DNA of 64,000 nucleotides, taken from contig JAMKCF010000015.1 of assembly GCA_023634235.1 (NCBI GenBank), positions 14,852,087 to 14,916,086 of the forward strand, read 5' to 3'. Positions within the stretch are counted from its first letter, which is position 1, and each line of letters begins with the position of its first letter. The notes beneath the pieces were generated by a model. It saw only the letters and a list, made by a program, of their open reading frames with translations. It was not told the DNA's origin and made no database searches. The position numbers and the translations under genes are program-made. Source of the DNA: Pisaster brevispinus. Taxonomy: Eukaryota > Echinodermata > Asteroidea > Forcipulatida > Asteriidae. Shown piece by piece: positions 1 to 11,580 of the stretch.

Positions 1-103
1 ACGTGATTAAAGGGTTAGTTTAGTACAAGTTATTCTCTTTAATATGATCCAAGAATTGCATATTTTTTCTTCCTCCCTGATCCAACTTTAACCTCATCAC
101 AAC

Positions 104-296
104 TGGGCCCAATTTCAAAGAGCTCCTTAAACACAAAAAAGTAGCTAAGCACAACAAAATTGAGCTTAGCACAATAAGGTAACCGACCAAAACACCAGTT
201 CACAATGTGCCTTTTGTTACTGGTATCCAACCCATTTTTTGCTTAGCAGGAAATTGTTAAGGGATATTTTCTGCTAACTGTATGAAAATGGGCCCC
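104..296. repeat. Foldback element family FB1 (GGGCCCAATTTCAT termini)
   Basis: The element opens with TGGGCCCAATTTCA and closes with an inverted version (ATGAAAATGGGCCCC). Between them are GCTAAGCACAA and TGCTTAGCAG motifs that are also mutually inverted. The same layout recurs many times in this window (for example 19782-19964, 28605-28790, 30477-30671, 50678-50863), so this is a dispersed MITE-like family of about 185-195 bp. No coding capacity is visible. Confidence 0.75.
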
Positions 297-1487
297 TTAC
301 TCAAGAAAAACAAATAATAATAAGATTGGGTTAAAATTCTGCTCAAAATTCTGCCTGTCAAAGCACCATTTAAATACAGTTTCTCATTTATCATTTTACT
401 TTGTCGGACAAGGGATCAAAATACCTTTAAATTCTGTTTGGTTCAATTGTTTCTGAATACATTTTTTTTTAAAAGCAAAATAAAACAAGATTGCTACACC
501 ATAATAAAGTTCACTTGTAAAAACAAAAATGTCTGTTGGATAATCTCTAGACAGTCTGCACCAAGGGCGCCCTCACAGGAAAAAAACCTGTCCAGTATAA
601 ACGTATTTGGACAATGGGTATGTATTAATCCACATGACTCATACATGTATACAGTGTATACAATCCACATCAGGATAAAAACTGTCCATACACTGTGCAC
701 GTTGCAGGGAACACATAAAAAAAAAAAAAAACTTTGACAAATAAGGTTTGCAGACATGGGATCTACACACCACTGGGTTAGGCTGTATTGCTTTTTATAT
801 ATTACAACAACGCCCGAGGGCACGACGATTTAAAGTAAACCTGCCCCGCTTGATAAATCCAGTACTAAAGACCGCAACAATCGGACAAAAGCACAGTCGG
901 AAAAGGGGTGCTCACTGCTGACAAAAAAAAGGGTGGTTTTTCATGATTTATTCAGTGGATAGACAGGGCATTCTGGTGGGTAGAAGTACAAGTGCGGTTG
1001 GTGACTGGCATAAAGGGCTGAATGGTAATTGAGTTCGTCAAAATGAAAACGTTGGTTTTTTAATGATTAAATGGCCGGGGTTAAGTTGACGATACCACAC
1101 GTACAAACTCCTTGATCAAAGGATGGTGAACAAATCCAACAAAATATGGTCCTTTTAGATGAAACAAGACTGGATGAAAGTTGGAAATAATTTGAAAATG
1201 TCAACACTGGTTGGCTTGCGTGTAATGGGAGGGGAAGAGTGATGTATTGGCACTTTACTAGAATGTCAGTTGCTTCACCACATCCATTTAAAGCAGTTGT
1301 GGCATAAAAATGATATGCCCTAAAAATAAATCTTGCAAAACAAGCAAATGTTACTTAAAACAGCACAACACAGGCTCGATACTTTGGTCTTGTACACTGT
1401 TGTAAGGGCAGGGCAATTTTTCCTCCGTATAGGGCAACTCCATGAGAGAAAATACAAAATTCTACTGGAACATTTCAAAGGGCAGCA

Positions 1488-1660
1488 AGGCAATGACCAG
1501 GGGCATGGAGGCAATGGTAAGGGCATGGAGGCCATGACCAGGGGCGTGGACGTAATGACATGGGGCACCAAGGCGATGGCCAAGGGGCATGGAGACAATG
1601 ACCAGGGGCACCAAAGCATTGTCCAGGGGCGTGGAGGCAATTGTCGCCCTTGGGGAGCAT
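1488..1660 (+). repeat. 21-bp minisatellite
   Basis: About eight imperfect units of the type AGGCAATGACCAGGGGCATGG follow one another. Because 21 is a multiple of three, both strands stay open, which produces spurious ORFs. Similar GGGGCACCAAGG words occur near 2730, 7420, 26600 and 48845, so the array probably grew inside a member of a dispersed repeat. Confidence 0.8.
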
Positions 1661-2319
1661 CAGGCCTGCACTAGACTTCCAATGACAAAATACAGGCGAG
1701 AAAATTACCACGCATTTTCAAAAATCTTGTTTTCTCTTTGGATTATTTTCTCTTACAACAACAACAGGCAAAGAGACACCAATTTATTATTTTTTTTTAC
1801 ATATACTGATTTCATAACAGCTAATTATTTTCAAACAGTTACAGGCCAATAATTTTTCCCAAGATTCTACCTTCCTCGTAATCACATCCGCACACTCAAG
1901 CAATGCATCTACAATCTGCAACGCTCTGCATGCACATTATGTATTTTCCTGATACCACATGTAACTGAATGCATGGCTGCTCATCCACGGTAACAATAAA
2001 AACCCACACAGATACGACTCTTTATCCAGTTGAATGCATTCAAGATCATTCATAATTAATAGACAGCCTTCATTGATATACTCCCGTCGTCAATCTAAAA
2101 CCCAATTTTTTATCACTCTCGGTAAAGTGCCAAGCTGTTATCCCCTGGATTCAAAGTACAATGTACGAGACACAAGTGTCTTTGATCTTGAGGAGGGTAA
2201 ATAAATGTATGCACTGTAAACAATGAGTCACTGAGCAAAAATGAGATGCTGCTCTGGGACGGTGCAGGGTTTCTTCATAATCTCTCATTCAGGGTAAATA
2301 TTGTTCAAATTTCACCACC

Positions 2320-2760
2320 AAAGAGTTGGTCCTAAGGTTTGGGCCTCAGGTCATAGAAGAAAGCGAGTTCCTCCGTGGCAATGAGTTTAGTCTTTTGTGC
2401 CCCTATAAAATGATTCTAACAAACAAAGGGCTTACGAAGAACATGCCTGATAGTGATACAGGCCTGGTATTACAAGAAGGCCACGTATGGCCTCTGCTAC
2501 CTCTGGTCTTGGCCTCAGTGCCCCCTTCAAAAGTTTCCCGTAGACTGTAAAATTTTCCAATGGAAGTGCCCTTCGTAAAACCAAAATGGCCTTGCCCTCC
2601 CAAAGATGAAATTCCAGGCCCACTGGTACTTTGTTCTTGTAATGACAAGGCAGTTTTCCTTAGTGAAAGTGCACATTTATGTGGAAACTGTAAATTTCTG
2701 CTAACATTTCAAAGGGCACCAAGGCCATTAATTACAAGGGGCATGCATGACGGCGATTGT
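2320..2760. repeat. Dispersed repeat family D
   Basis: This segment shares blocks such as TTCCATTGGAAA, GGCCTTGCCCTC and CAAAGGGCACCAAGGCC with 7130-7500, 26520-26680 and 48755-48870. Orientation differs between copies. No transposase or reverse transcriptase reading frame is visible, so it is classed only as a non-autonomous interspersed repeat. Confidence 0.6.
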
Positions 2761-3805
2761 CTCAAAGTATCAAACCTGCATACAGACGCACTTTGGTATA
2801 AATTTGACACAAAGTACAAATTGTCCAGAGAATTCTTTCTGTTTGAAAAAACAAAATATGTTAAAATTTGCTAAATCAAAATAAGAAATTAAATAAAAGA
2901 AAAAACCTATGGTAAAGCACAATTTACTTGAGGGTGACTCCACTTGTGTTAATTCAATGTTTGACACGCAGAAAATAATGGTTTTTTCGTGCGAGGCAAA
3001 ACTTCCAACCAGAGGACCCCAAGGTCCAAATCACCTAATTTGGTCAAGATATCAAAGTGGAGCAAGACCCTTCACTTTACCTCATGATAGATTAATCAAT
3101 AGGAGCTACAAACCAGACCGGGCGTTATAAACAAACATTGCCAACGATTTATAGGTCGGTCGAGGAGGAAAGCTGTGCATATCTGGGCCAATGTAATGAT
3201 AAAGGCAAGAAAGTAGAGGCTTAAAGCGATGGCTATACTACATGTAAAAAAACAAGGCATGAAAAAGTGTTGCCTTTGTGTGACGCCAACAAAGGTTTCA
3301 AAAACAAACTAGAAGTTCACAATTGCGCAATCACAACAGCAGCTGTTATACTGTACAAGAAAGGATTCTTCCAACAAAGTGTACAGCACAAAAATATAAT
3401 GTACATGTAACTGCGCACAAATCATTGAAAGCTGCAGTACATGTGTGACACATTATGAACAATTGCTTGATCACATGGTATATAATACACACAGCTTGAT
3501 GTCAGACTCTATGTGTTTTGTCAAGCGTAACGCACGAACATTGAAAACTAGAATAGAAAGGGTGTTGACCTTTGAACCATAATTATCCAAAGTACATACA
3601 TTGTACACCACTGCCAAATGAATGGTGGGTACATGTAAATGGTTCGTGGCTCACTGGGATTGAAAACTAACTTGGAATAGTCGCAGGTTCTCATCGCAGT
3701 AATGTAGGCTAGCATTGTTCAGTGTAGACATTTCACAAGAATTTAAAGAGAACTGCGAACAATTGGAAATTAGTTTGTGTTCAACCACAACCCCATCAGA
3801 GGGAG

Positions 3806-4472
3806 GGTATACCTTTGGTAATGACGCCCAAAATGAATGACCACAAAAACTTACATGGTCAAAGAGAACTGGAGAGCTGTTGATATGATTAAAAATTGTT
3901 CAGAAATGACCCCCTTTGAAGTGGGGATCAAGGATGAGAATGTCTGAAAATGAAAAACAAAACTGAAAACTGGAAAAACAAATCCTCTTGGTGTGGAAAT
4001 GACGCTCTCTGAATGGTCAGAGATTTACAGACTCTCTACATCACTTCATATAGATATCTAAGGTCTGGTCATAACAAGGGCCCAGTCTTTTTCATCTTTT
4101 TGCTTCTTTCAAGAAAGTCTGAGAGCGCAGGGTGATCAGTGTAAAATCCTGAAACCTGAAAAAAAACAACTTACATATCACATGCCTGAGTGATGCAGTT
4201 TTAGAGAAATAGGTACTTGTAAATTTGTCACCAAAAAATTTGAATCTGTCAAAGGCTTCAGGCATGGCGTGAAGCTTTTCATCAGGCATCTGAAAGCACA
4301 CAATTCTATGCAACAAGGGTGTTTTTTTCTTCTTTCATGATTTTTTTTCAACTTCGATGACCAATTAAGCCCAGATTTTCAAAGGTTTGTTATTTTATGC
4401 ATATGTTGGGATACACCAAATGAGGATACTGGTTTTTGACAATTACCAAAAGTATACCCTGCCTTTAAAATG
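3806..4472. repeat. Foldback element family FB2, diverged copy
   Basis: The copy begins with GGGTATACCTTTGGTAATGA and ends with AATTACCAAAAGTATACCCTGCC, an inverted terminal pair that also bounds the copies at 20097-20465 and 29276-29661. Internally it shares the GGCTTCAGGCAT and ATCTGAAAGCACACAATTCT blocks. It is longer than its relatives, suggesting internal insertions. Confidence 0.65.
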
Positions 4473-5011
4473 ATGGGCCCAACTTCATAGACCTTGAAAT
4501 TTACACTGGACTGCAGGGCGAGTGATTTGACTGTCGGGCCAGTAAACTCACGGCCGGACATTTCTGGCTGTCTTATGTTTTAAAATTGATACCTCACTGT
4601 GCAATATCTTTAATTAAAAAATCATTTAAAAAAATTACGAAAATGATGTTGAAATATTGACTTTGAGTCAAAAAGCCATTGTGGGATATGGTGGAAGCAT
4701 TACTGTGGTTTGGGTAAATTTGTCTGTAGACATCCAATCCAAACAATGCAATCCTACATCTAAAAAGGCTAATAGATACCTTTCAATTCTGTTGAGTACT
4801 GACTGCACATGTATATAATTCCCAAAACGACTATTGAGATCAATCTCGCCTTAGTAAGTGCTTGTTCAAATAAACGCATTTTAAAAGTTAAAATGTCATG
4901 TATATAGTCTTTTCTCATTTTTGTTTTAATCTTGTAAAGAACAATTTGTTTAATGCTTGTCCAATAAAATGTTTAGCTACAACAAGCCCTACAGTCTTGT
5001 GAACTTTTTCT

Positions 5012-5530
5012 CCAAATTCGAGCACTGCTGCTGAGGCACAAAATGCAGCTAAGCACAACAAAATTATGCTTACAAGAATAAGGTTAGACCAGCCTAAATA
5101 CCATCACATGTACCGTCTGTGACTGGTAGCTTGATCATTTTTGCTAAGCTTAAAGTAATTTCGGGAATATTTTCTGCTTTTTTAAAAGCAACTTAAAAAA
5201 TTGGGCCCTGCAGGTATTGCACAAATAATTGCTTAGCACTAAAATATATGGGTTAGCAGGAATGGGTTACCAGCTGAAAAGCCATGTAATTCACTCTCTT
5301 CACAACTGGTACCCTGGTGTTTATTCGCTAAATAACTGAATCTGCTGTAAAACAGCTTTAAACCCCTGGGCTCAGTTTTGACTAAGGGCGTAGCACCTTG
5401 GCCTTTCTCATGTTTAATCAGTTGAAAAAAAAACAGCAGGGAGCCCACCACACACAACAAACACAACATGGTATTTTGCCCGTTATCCTGCTGTTTTAGC
5501 TAAGCCAAACCTGTCTGTGCTTAGCGAATG
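5012..5530. repeat. Two adjacent degraded FB1 foldback elements
   Basis: Blocks GCTAAGCACAACAAAAT, CCATCACATGTAC and AATTGGGCCCTG (ending near 5210) match the FB1 family. A second, rearranged copy follows, with GCTTAGCAC and GGTTAGCAGGAATGG. Their boundaries are eroded. Confidence 0.55.
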
Positions 5531-7129
5531 TGTCAATTTGTCGCGCTGCACGTTCCCATTAATCTCCACATATTGTGATCCGAAATATAATTTGAATCAT
5601 ATTTAGCTGAAATGCCGGGTACCGGGGAGGTCTGTCTCCTGTGTGCTGACCTTCGAAAGACCAGACTGTGTGGCTGTTTAACAATGGGGGTTGTAACAAT
5701 AGAACTGTGCTGAGCGAGTGACCTGGCCTCCGAATATTGATAATTAATTAATAACTAGTCTGGATAAAGGATTATATTTACACTTTAAAGTCAGGTTAAA
5801 TGCATGCACTGCAATTCTTCAAAAAGTCTATCAGTTAGTTTGTGTGATCTTTGCTTGGTTCCTAATGTGTTTGAATAGTAACACTCAAAAACTCAAGGGA
5901 ATTTTTATAAACACTGTATTTTTATAGCATTGGTTTTCTTGGGAGAGACAACTCTACTGTACATGTATACAAAAGCATTGTTTTCTGAGAATTGATGTTC
6001 AAGTTGAAGAAGGAAAACATCATTCTGTTTTACAAATGTTTATTACTGTAAAGTAGATTCTAGGCTTTATATGACAAAATCATCTTTAGGTGAATGATTT
6101 GAACTTCCAGAATTAACTCGATATCCTCTTCCCAAATCAAGACTCAAAACTCTGATCAATGTGGGGTTTCGCCAGAAATATTCCCGTAAAAAAATTAATC
6201 AGTTGGTTGTGCCGTAAATGGAGTACCGACTGACTGATCAAACTTGCACTCTAGACAGCATTAAGCTGCCGTATGTAAACACAGACATGGAGTTGCTTGG
6301 GCTCGCTGATCTGCTATATTGGCCATGCGAGACATGGCCTCACAGCATGCAGCCCAAGCAGAGTCCATGGTTTTCTGATCAGCTTGTCACGATTGAACAG
6401 GATGCTTGTGTTATATACACACTAGTGTTTGCATCCGTGGATGGGGGTTTTAAAGCCAGTTTAAAGCCAGTCCCAAATGAACAAGCTGTGGTTATCTTGA
6501 AATAAATAAATAACTGGTTTTATCGATGTGATAGGCCTATAGAACTGTGTACGTTTGCATGGGGTAAATTGTATACTCGTGTATTATAATTAATAACTGG
6601 TTTTATATAGTAACATAGCTAAAAACACTTTGAACATGGGGTAAATTGTGGGTTTGTAAAAACGAATTGGTCCGGCAATTTTGCACAGCAAAATATTTAG
6701 ACTGAACATGTTTTGTGCACACTGAGTGCTATGTATTGTATTGAGTAGCAAAAGGTGATTTTTGAGTAGAAAAGTTCTGGTACATTTTGTGTAGTATTTT
6801 GCGATGCTATCAAAGGAAAAACGTTCACTGAAAATACATGTAGTACATCAGCACGCTTGTGCTCCATTTCTGTACATCGTAAATAAGCTGGCCCTTCATA
6901 TGAAATCAAGGATTGAATTGTAAGTTAATCAACAGTAGACTATATGGCTTGCCTCAGAACTTTCTCCAGACCAGAAACACTTTTTTTAAACAAGAATTCT
7001 TATTAACGTAGGGTTGAGTAAACTTACAAACCTTACTGATTGATAAACCTCAAAAGTAGGGCCTATGTGTTTAACAAACTTTTTCGGAGAATAACACAAA
7101 ATTGCAGTTGTTTGGTTGAGAGGTGGCCC

Positions 7130-7500
7130 AAGCCTGGACTTACAGGGAGGCCGCGGAGCTGATGGTCTCCGTTGCCCCTGATTTTGGCCTTGGTGTCCCT
7201 TTAAAAGTTTCCCATAGACTTTACGATTTCCCAATGGAAAATGTAAAAATTAAAATGGCCTTGCCCTCTCAACGATGAAATTCCAAGACTGGACTCAAGC
7301 CACTGGTCCAGTGGATATGTCATTGCCCTGAAAGTTCTAATACACTGTATAAATGACTATTTCACCTTATACCAAGACTGATGCTTCGTTCTGGACAGGG
7401 CAGAGGGCACCAAGGTGTTTTCTCCTTGGTAAACGGCATATCTATGAGGAGACCATCAATTACTATTGGAACAGTGAAAAGGCACCAAGGCAATTAACGC
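7130..7500. repeat. Dispersed repeat family D, second copy
   Basis: It shares TTTAAAAGTTTCCCATAGACT, TTCCCAATGGAAA and AAAATGGCCTTGCCCTCTC with the copy at 2320-2760. No coding potential is apparent. Confidence 0.55.
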
Positions 7501-8409
7501 AGGTAACACAAGCAATTGCCCCTGTTGCTTCTGCAAAGTATCAGGTCTGTTATACTAAGGATAACTGGAAACTTTCTGAGTGGAAACAGAAACAGCTTAA
7601 CAAAAGTTGATGAATGGGTGGACTGAGCAAGTCAAAGGTGCATGCATCAAGTTTTTAGAGACTTTGGATATGGTTTGAGAAGCAACACGCAGCCTGTAAA
7701 ATGTACCATTAGCTCAGGCTATCTCTGGGCTTCAACGACTTGAGGTTGCTGTTCTTTTTCGTTCGGAAAAGGTGATTCCCTCACTACAGTACCTTTCCTA
7801 AATCCCCCAGGTTTGTTTGTTTGTTTGTTTGTTTAGATGATCTTCCCGTCAAGGGAACTCAACAAAGGTGGTATAAACGCCAAACTGGCAACAGCCCATC
7901 TCTCTCACACAAACTTTCATTTAACGTATATGATTATGAATTGCACAAATCAAGAATTGAGGTGGAGCTTAAAGGATGTGAACCAATCAAATTCACAAAT
8001 TCACAAATCCCTGAAATGGCTATGATTATTAATAATTACACAAATGATTAACACAGAACATCAGACGTTGTGCAGTCATCAACAACTTGATCAGAACATA
8101 AACATGTAAAAACAAAACAAATCGTACTTAAAAAACATTTCATAAAAAAAAGACATTTGATTGAGAATTATTAAATCAGTCTGACTGGTCAGACCGATGT
8201 ATTAAGTTTACGAAGTTCAGAAACACTTTGTTTGAGCCATCGGCCATTAACAACAACAACCCTCCCCCACAACAACAACAAAAGTTTTTGCAAAACTTTT
8301 CGAGTAAAAAAGGACCACATCTTCATGAGGTTAAAGTTACACAAGGTTTGATGATGTGGAAAAACTTCCGTATCTGGTAACCACTTTTTCGTTCATTATG
8401 AATTAAGAT

Positions 8410-8501
8410 AGTATCTTATTTAATCAAATGAGATATTTCTTTTTGTAATAACGAGTGAAAAGGTGTTGAATGACTGTATCCAGATTTGGCCGCATCATCC
8501 A
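8410..8501 (-). CDS. Possible second exon of the CARD gene
   Basis: A textbook acceptor (CCTAAC branch-like motif, then TTTTTCTTGCAG) lies immediately downstream of the CARD exon on the minus strand. In the phase set by either candidate donor the frame continues DDAAKSGYSHSTPF and reaches a TAA about 28 codons on. It could be a terminal exon of a short CARD-only protein, or be cut by a weak donor (TC|GTTATT) and lead to further exons. No domain is recognisable. Confidence 0.4.
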
Positions 8502-8543
8502 CTGCAAGAAAAAGTTAGGAAAATAAAAAGTTTTTATACAAAC

Positions 8544-8841
8544 CTTTCCCAACTCCTGAGACAGACACAGAATCACTCCCGAGAAACATCACCGTCAGCA
8601 GATGTGGGTAGGTCGTCTCCAGGGCCAGACAGAGCATCTGAAAAGCCTGGCTTCCACGGCATGGGAGTAAGTCCAGCAGCTTCTGGACCTTGGCTTGTGG
8701 GCTCGGCTGCTGCTCGATCTCGGCAACGTCAGCCTGGCTGAGTACACTCGGCTGCAGCATCGGGTAGAGACGCTCCACTCCAACGGACTGGACAAACTTC
8801 GCCCGGTGAAACTTCAAAATTTGAGCATGCCTCTCCTCCAT
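8544..8841 (-). CDS. CARD-domain protein, first coding exon (partial gene)
   Basis: The minus-strand frame starting at the ATG ending at 8841 encodes MEERHAQILKFHRAK followed by a complete CARD fold. The region LLDLLPCRGSQAFQMLCLAL is the conserved helix 4-5 block seen in caspase-2, caspase-9 and CRADD CARDs (L-L-x-L-L-P-x-R-G-x-x-A-F). The start at 8841 has a strong Kozak context (AACCATGG); an in-frame ATG at 8889 would add 16 residues but has a weak context. Two donors fit the next acceptor (TTTTTCTTGCAG, exon from 8501) in phase: AAAG|GTTTGT after 8544, giving a 42-nt intron, or GGGA|GTGATT after 8577, giving a 75-nt intron. CARDs of this type recruit procaspases by homotypic contacts. 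Whether this gene is an initiator caspase or an adaptor is not decided, since no downstream catalytic exon was found. Confidence 0.75.
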
Positions 8842-8889
8842 GGTTGCCGATGAGTTCATCAAAACACGGCCTTGTTGAAAATTAGGCAT

Positions 8890-10096
8890 ATCTATTTTGG
8901 CCTACATATGGTTTCATGATTGATTATGAAGTTCAACACAAAGTTTGTACTCAAAAACAGCTGCGCCGCTGCCGTCAGCCATTTTATCACAATCCGACAA
9001 CTTTCAATGATGACGTCGCATTCAGGGTCGGTTTTTGAGACGAAGTAACAAGATAATTTCACTTAATTTACGAAATGTTAATATATAATGAATTATGATT
9101 ACCTGAAAATTATACCCAAGTACAACTTAAGCTCAGTTGGGCCAGTTTTTCGTGGAAAATCGCAACGGGCGCAACCTATTCGCGACCCTTTTGCCTGACG
9201 CCATCTTTAATGTTGAACAATTTTACGCTGTGAAGAGTTCCACTTGCAAACGCAAGGTGGCGCTATTCAATTCTTGCGGTCTGCAAAATATTGCCGCAAA
9301 ATTAAATACAAGGCAATCAAAATAGGCGTGTTCTCAATTACCATATTTGGAAATAACATTTCAATATTTTGTTTATTGCTTTCTGTCAAAATAAAATTGA
9401 TGAGAAAGGTATGCCTTGCACTTTTTAATGAAAGAATATGAAACCATCACTGTGTGTATGAGTTAGGAGGCTTCAGCTTATTTGCAAGAAAAATAATCAT
9501 GAAAAAACACCCTTCAAAAAACTTTGACAAGAGTCTTGGAAAATAGACTCTAAAGTTATTTACATAGAAAAGTTGTTTAGGTACAGAGAAAAATATTTGA
9601 AAAACACACTCATAAAAACAAAAGATTATAATTTTTGAATTTTATTTCCTCGCAGATTCTCCCCTTTTTCGCAAGATAAAAAGAAACAGAAAGAAAGTTA
9701 TATACCAACAGAGAGAAAACGGTGCACCGTTAATTAATTCAGCTCTTTATTGTTGTTTATGCATCAAATCTCATCATTTTTTATAGACAATTACTAAACT
9801 GTGGCGAAAGGTAATTTGCGCCCTCTGTTGACTTGTTTAAAATCTGTCAGCTGAGAATAGTCTGGTAACTTTAGTGAAAATGATAAGACTATTTAAGGTT
9901 AATGAAAAATTATACCAAAGAAGATCGACGTCTAGAGATAATACTTATTAAGGAGCCTGACGAATTTGTGTAGAATGCACACTTAGATGAAGGGTTGGTA
10001 CCCAAAAGTTAGTTTACAAACAACGCGAAGCAAGCTGCTGTCACATTGATTCAGTTCTCAATCTCAGATCGTACATATACGGTCGGTCATTGAAAG
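8890..10096. promoter_or_regulatory. Shared upstream region of divergent CARD and sulfotransferase genes
   Basis: The two genes are transcribed away from each other with about 1.2 kb between their start codons, so promoters of both should lie here. A CRE-like TGACGTCG is visible at 9011-9018, about 170 bp upstream of the CARD start, in a locally less AT-rich patch (8930-9290). No convincing TATA box was identified. The rest (9330-10000) is AT-rich without recognisable elements. Confidence 0.45.
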
Positions 10097-10201
10097 ATGT
10101 TCCGGAAACGTTTTATCTGCAGAAAGATACATATTTGTCATGGATTTGCCGTACTTGTCATGCTTGTGTTTACAGTATTGCTGTTATCATCGAGCTTTGT
10201 G
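10097..10201 (+). CDS. Sulfotransferase exon 1 (membrane anchor)
   Basis: It starts at the ATG in AAAGATGTTCC and ends at GTG|GTAAGT, a strong donor, after 35 complete codons. It encodes a short basic cytoplasmic tail (MFRKRFICRK) and one hydrophobic segment (FAVLVMLVFTVLLL). A separate anchor exon preceding the catalytic exon is common in Golgi sulfotransferase genes. Confidence 0.75.
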
Positions 10202-11580
10202 GTAAGTCCTTGATAATGATTGCATTATTATAGAAAAAAAAATTTGTTTGTCATTTTTTTTCTCACTTTTTTGGTTTGATCATGCATGTTGATTTGGTTG
10301 CCATGGACGTTTTTTTGGGGTACGGTAGTGCAGATGACAAATGGACGACGATGAAGGCTGGATGAAGTTTGTACTTCTTACTTTGAACAGCTTATAAACT
10401 TTTTTGGTATAATGTTTTAGTGGAATATGACAAAAAAAGGTCACCAAAAAGTTAAATTAACTTAGACAGTGTGTTAATGCAATTGCACACACATCACAAC
10501 ACTGACTTAGCAATATTATTTTGGGGCTTAATGTTACAGGATATTATTAAAGCTGCATTGTAAAATCTGTACTGTATGCATTGTATAGGTTACACCACAC
10601 CTGGTTTTTCTTCCCAACACCTTGTTGGCTGTTGTTAATAATTGATTTCTGTCTTACCACAACAGTCAGATGGGAAGTCGTCAACTCATTCATCAGTTTG
10701 GAATCGTCTTCTTAGGATTTCCAAGCCAAAATTCAACCAGGAACATTGGATGATCAAGATGTCAGCCCGGCAGAAGTCACGCCTCCAGCATTTCAGCCAT
10801 CAATGTAAAAAGTCTTTCAACCTTGAACCTTACCGCAACCCCAGCCAAAAGTATCGGGTGTTGTTACAATACCGAGACCAATACCAACACACGTATGTTA
10901 ACGATGACTCTCGCTTAGTGGTTAGCACAGTGCCGCAGTCTGGATCAAGTAATTGGAATGAAGTCTTTCAGCTACTAGGGAAACACAATTTGCAGACATC
11001 CTCTGAGCTTGAAAAGTCTAGTGCTCTTGTCTCTCGCTCTCAAAAAGAGTTCTTAAACATCATGGACTTGTACATGAAGGCTATTTTTGTCCGTAATCCA
11101 CTGACGAGACTTGTCGCAGTCTACAGAGAGATGCTAAACGGTGACGCTCTTTCACCGAATTCTAAGATCTACAAGGAAGAGATGGCCAGGATCGTCAGGA
11201 TGTCTCGTGGTCCAAGTGTTCAGCAAACTGATGTCAGAACAGTCAATGCAACGATTGAGGAATTCGGTCGATTTGTCGTCGACACACACCAACAAGACAG
11301 CAGCCTATGGATGCCGCTCTCACAGAAGTACAACCCCTGTCTCTTCCGTTATGACTTCATCGGGAAGTTTGAAACGGCAGAAGAGGACGTTACGTATCTA
11401 TTAAAACTGGCCAAGTTGGAGTCTACAATGATTCAGCACAAACTGAAACTGAAGAAATGGAACACTAGTCGCATGTATAATTTAACTGACTTTTACTCCA
11501 AGATGCCAGTTGACATTTTCCAAAAGTTAGTGGCAAAATACGACGCAGACTTTAAATTATTTGATTACAGAAGACCTTAG
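10097..11580 (+). CDS. Carbohydrate sulfotransferase (Sulfotransfer_2, HNK-1ST/CHST type), two exons
   Basis: Exon 1 (10097-10201) and exon 2 (10666-11580) join in phase 0 to give about 339 residues. Residues 1-14 are basic, and about 15-35 form a hydrophobic signal anchor, so the protein is a type II Golgi membrane enzyme. The stem (36-105) is polar. The catalytic domain shows the 5'-phosphosulfate loop VPQSGSSNW (124-132), the 3'-phosphate motif VRNPLTRLVAVYREM (R178), NPCLFRYDFIGKFET, and the C-terminal DADFKLFDYRRP typical of the family. Three N-glycosylation sequons fall in the lumenal part (N229, N301, N307). Enzymes of this family transfer sulfate from PAPS to GalNAc, GlcA or related sugars; the acceptor cannot be predicted. 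The usual catalytic Lys of the 5' loop (PK) is Gln126 here. Confidence 0.88.
10202..10665 (+). other. Sulfotransferase intron 1
   Basis: The 464-bp intron runs from GTAAGTCC to TTACCACAACAG and is AT-rich. No other feature is visible in it. Confidence 0.7.
10666..11580 (+). CDS. Sulfotransferase exon 2 (stem and catalytic domain)
   Basis: The exon begins after CCACAACAG in phase 0 and encodes 304 residues to TAG at 11578-11580. It carries the entire PAPS-binding and acceptor domain without interruption. The upstream in-frame ATG at 10642 lies in the intron, across the acceptor, so it is not the likely start. Confidence 0.88.
   Translation, partial: SDGKSSTHSSVWNRLLRISKPKFNQEHWMIKMSARQKSRLQHFSHQCKKSFNLEPYRNPSQKYRVLLQYRDQYQHTYVNDDSRLVVSTVPQSGSSNWNEVFQLLGKHNLQTSSELEKSSALVSRSQKEFLNIMDLYMKAIFVRNPLTRLVAVYREMLNGDALSPNSKIYKEEMARIVRMSRGPSVQQTDVRTVNATIEEFGRFVVDTHQQDSSLWMPLSQKYNPCLFRYDFIGKFETAEEDVTYLLKLAKLESTMIQHKLKLKKWNTSRMYNLTDFYSKMPVDIFQKLVAKYDADFKLFDYRRP

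Larger units (their letters stand above)
1..8500. other. Repeat-rich non-coding stretch, probable 3' part of CARD gene
   Basis: No exon could be assigned here with confidence. The stretch holds foldback elements (104-296, 3806-4472, about 5012-5530), a 21-bp minisatellite (1488-1660), and members of a GGGCACCAAGGCC-containing repeat family (1480-1660, 2320-2760, 7130-7500). Stretches about 300-1480, 2770-3800, 5540-7120 and 7620-8500 show nothing recognisable apart from a (GTTT)n run near 7808-7835. The remaining exons of the CARD gene, which is read on the minus strand from 8.84 kb downward, would be expected here or below the window. Confidence 0.5.

Noticed and set aside
6218..6505. 95-codon plus-strand ORF with varied composition
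   Set aside because: No recognisable domain, no splice signals or promoter, and it lies in repeat-flanked DNA. Length alone is not enough; a protein search would decide.
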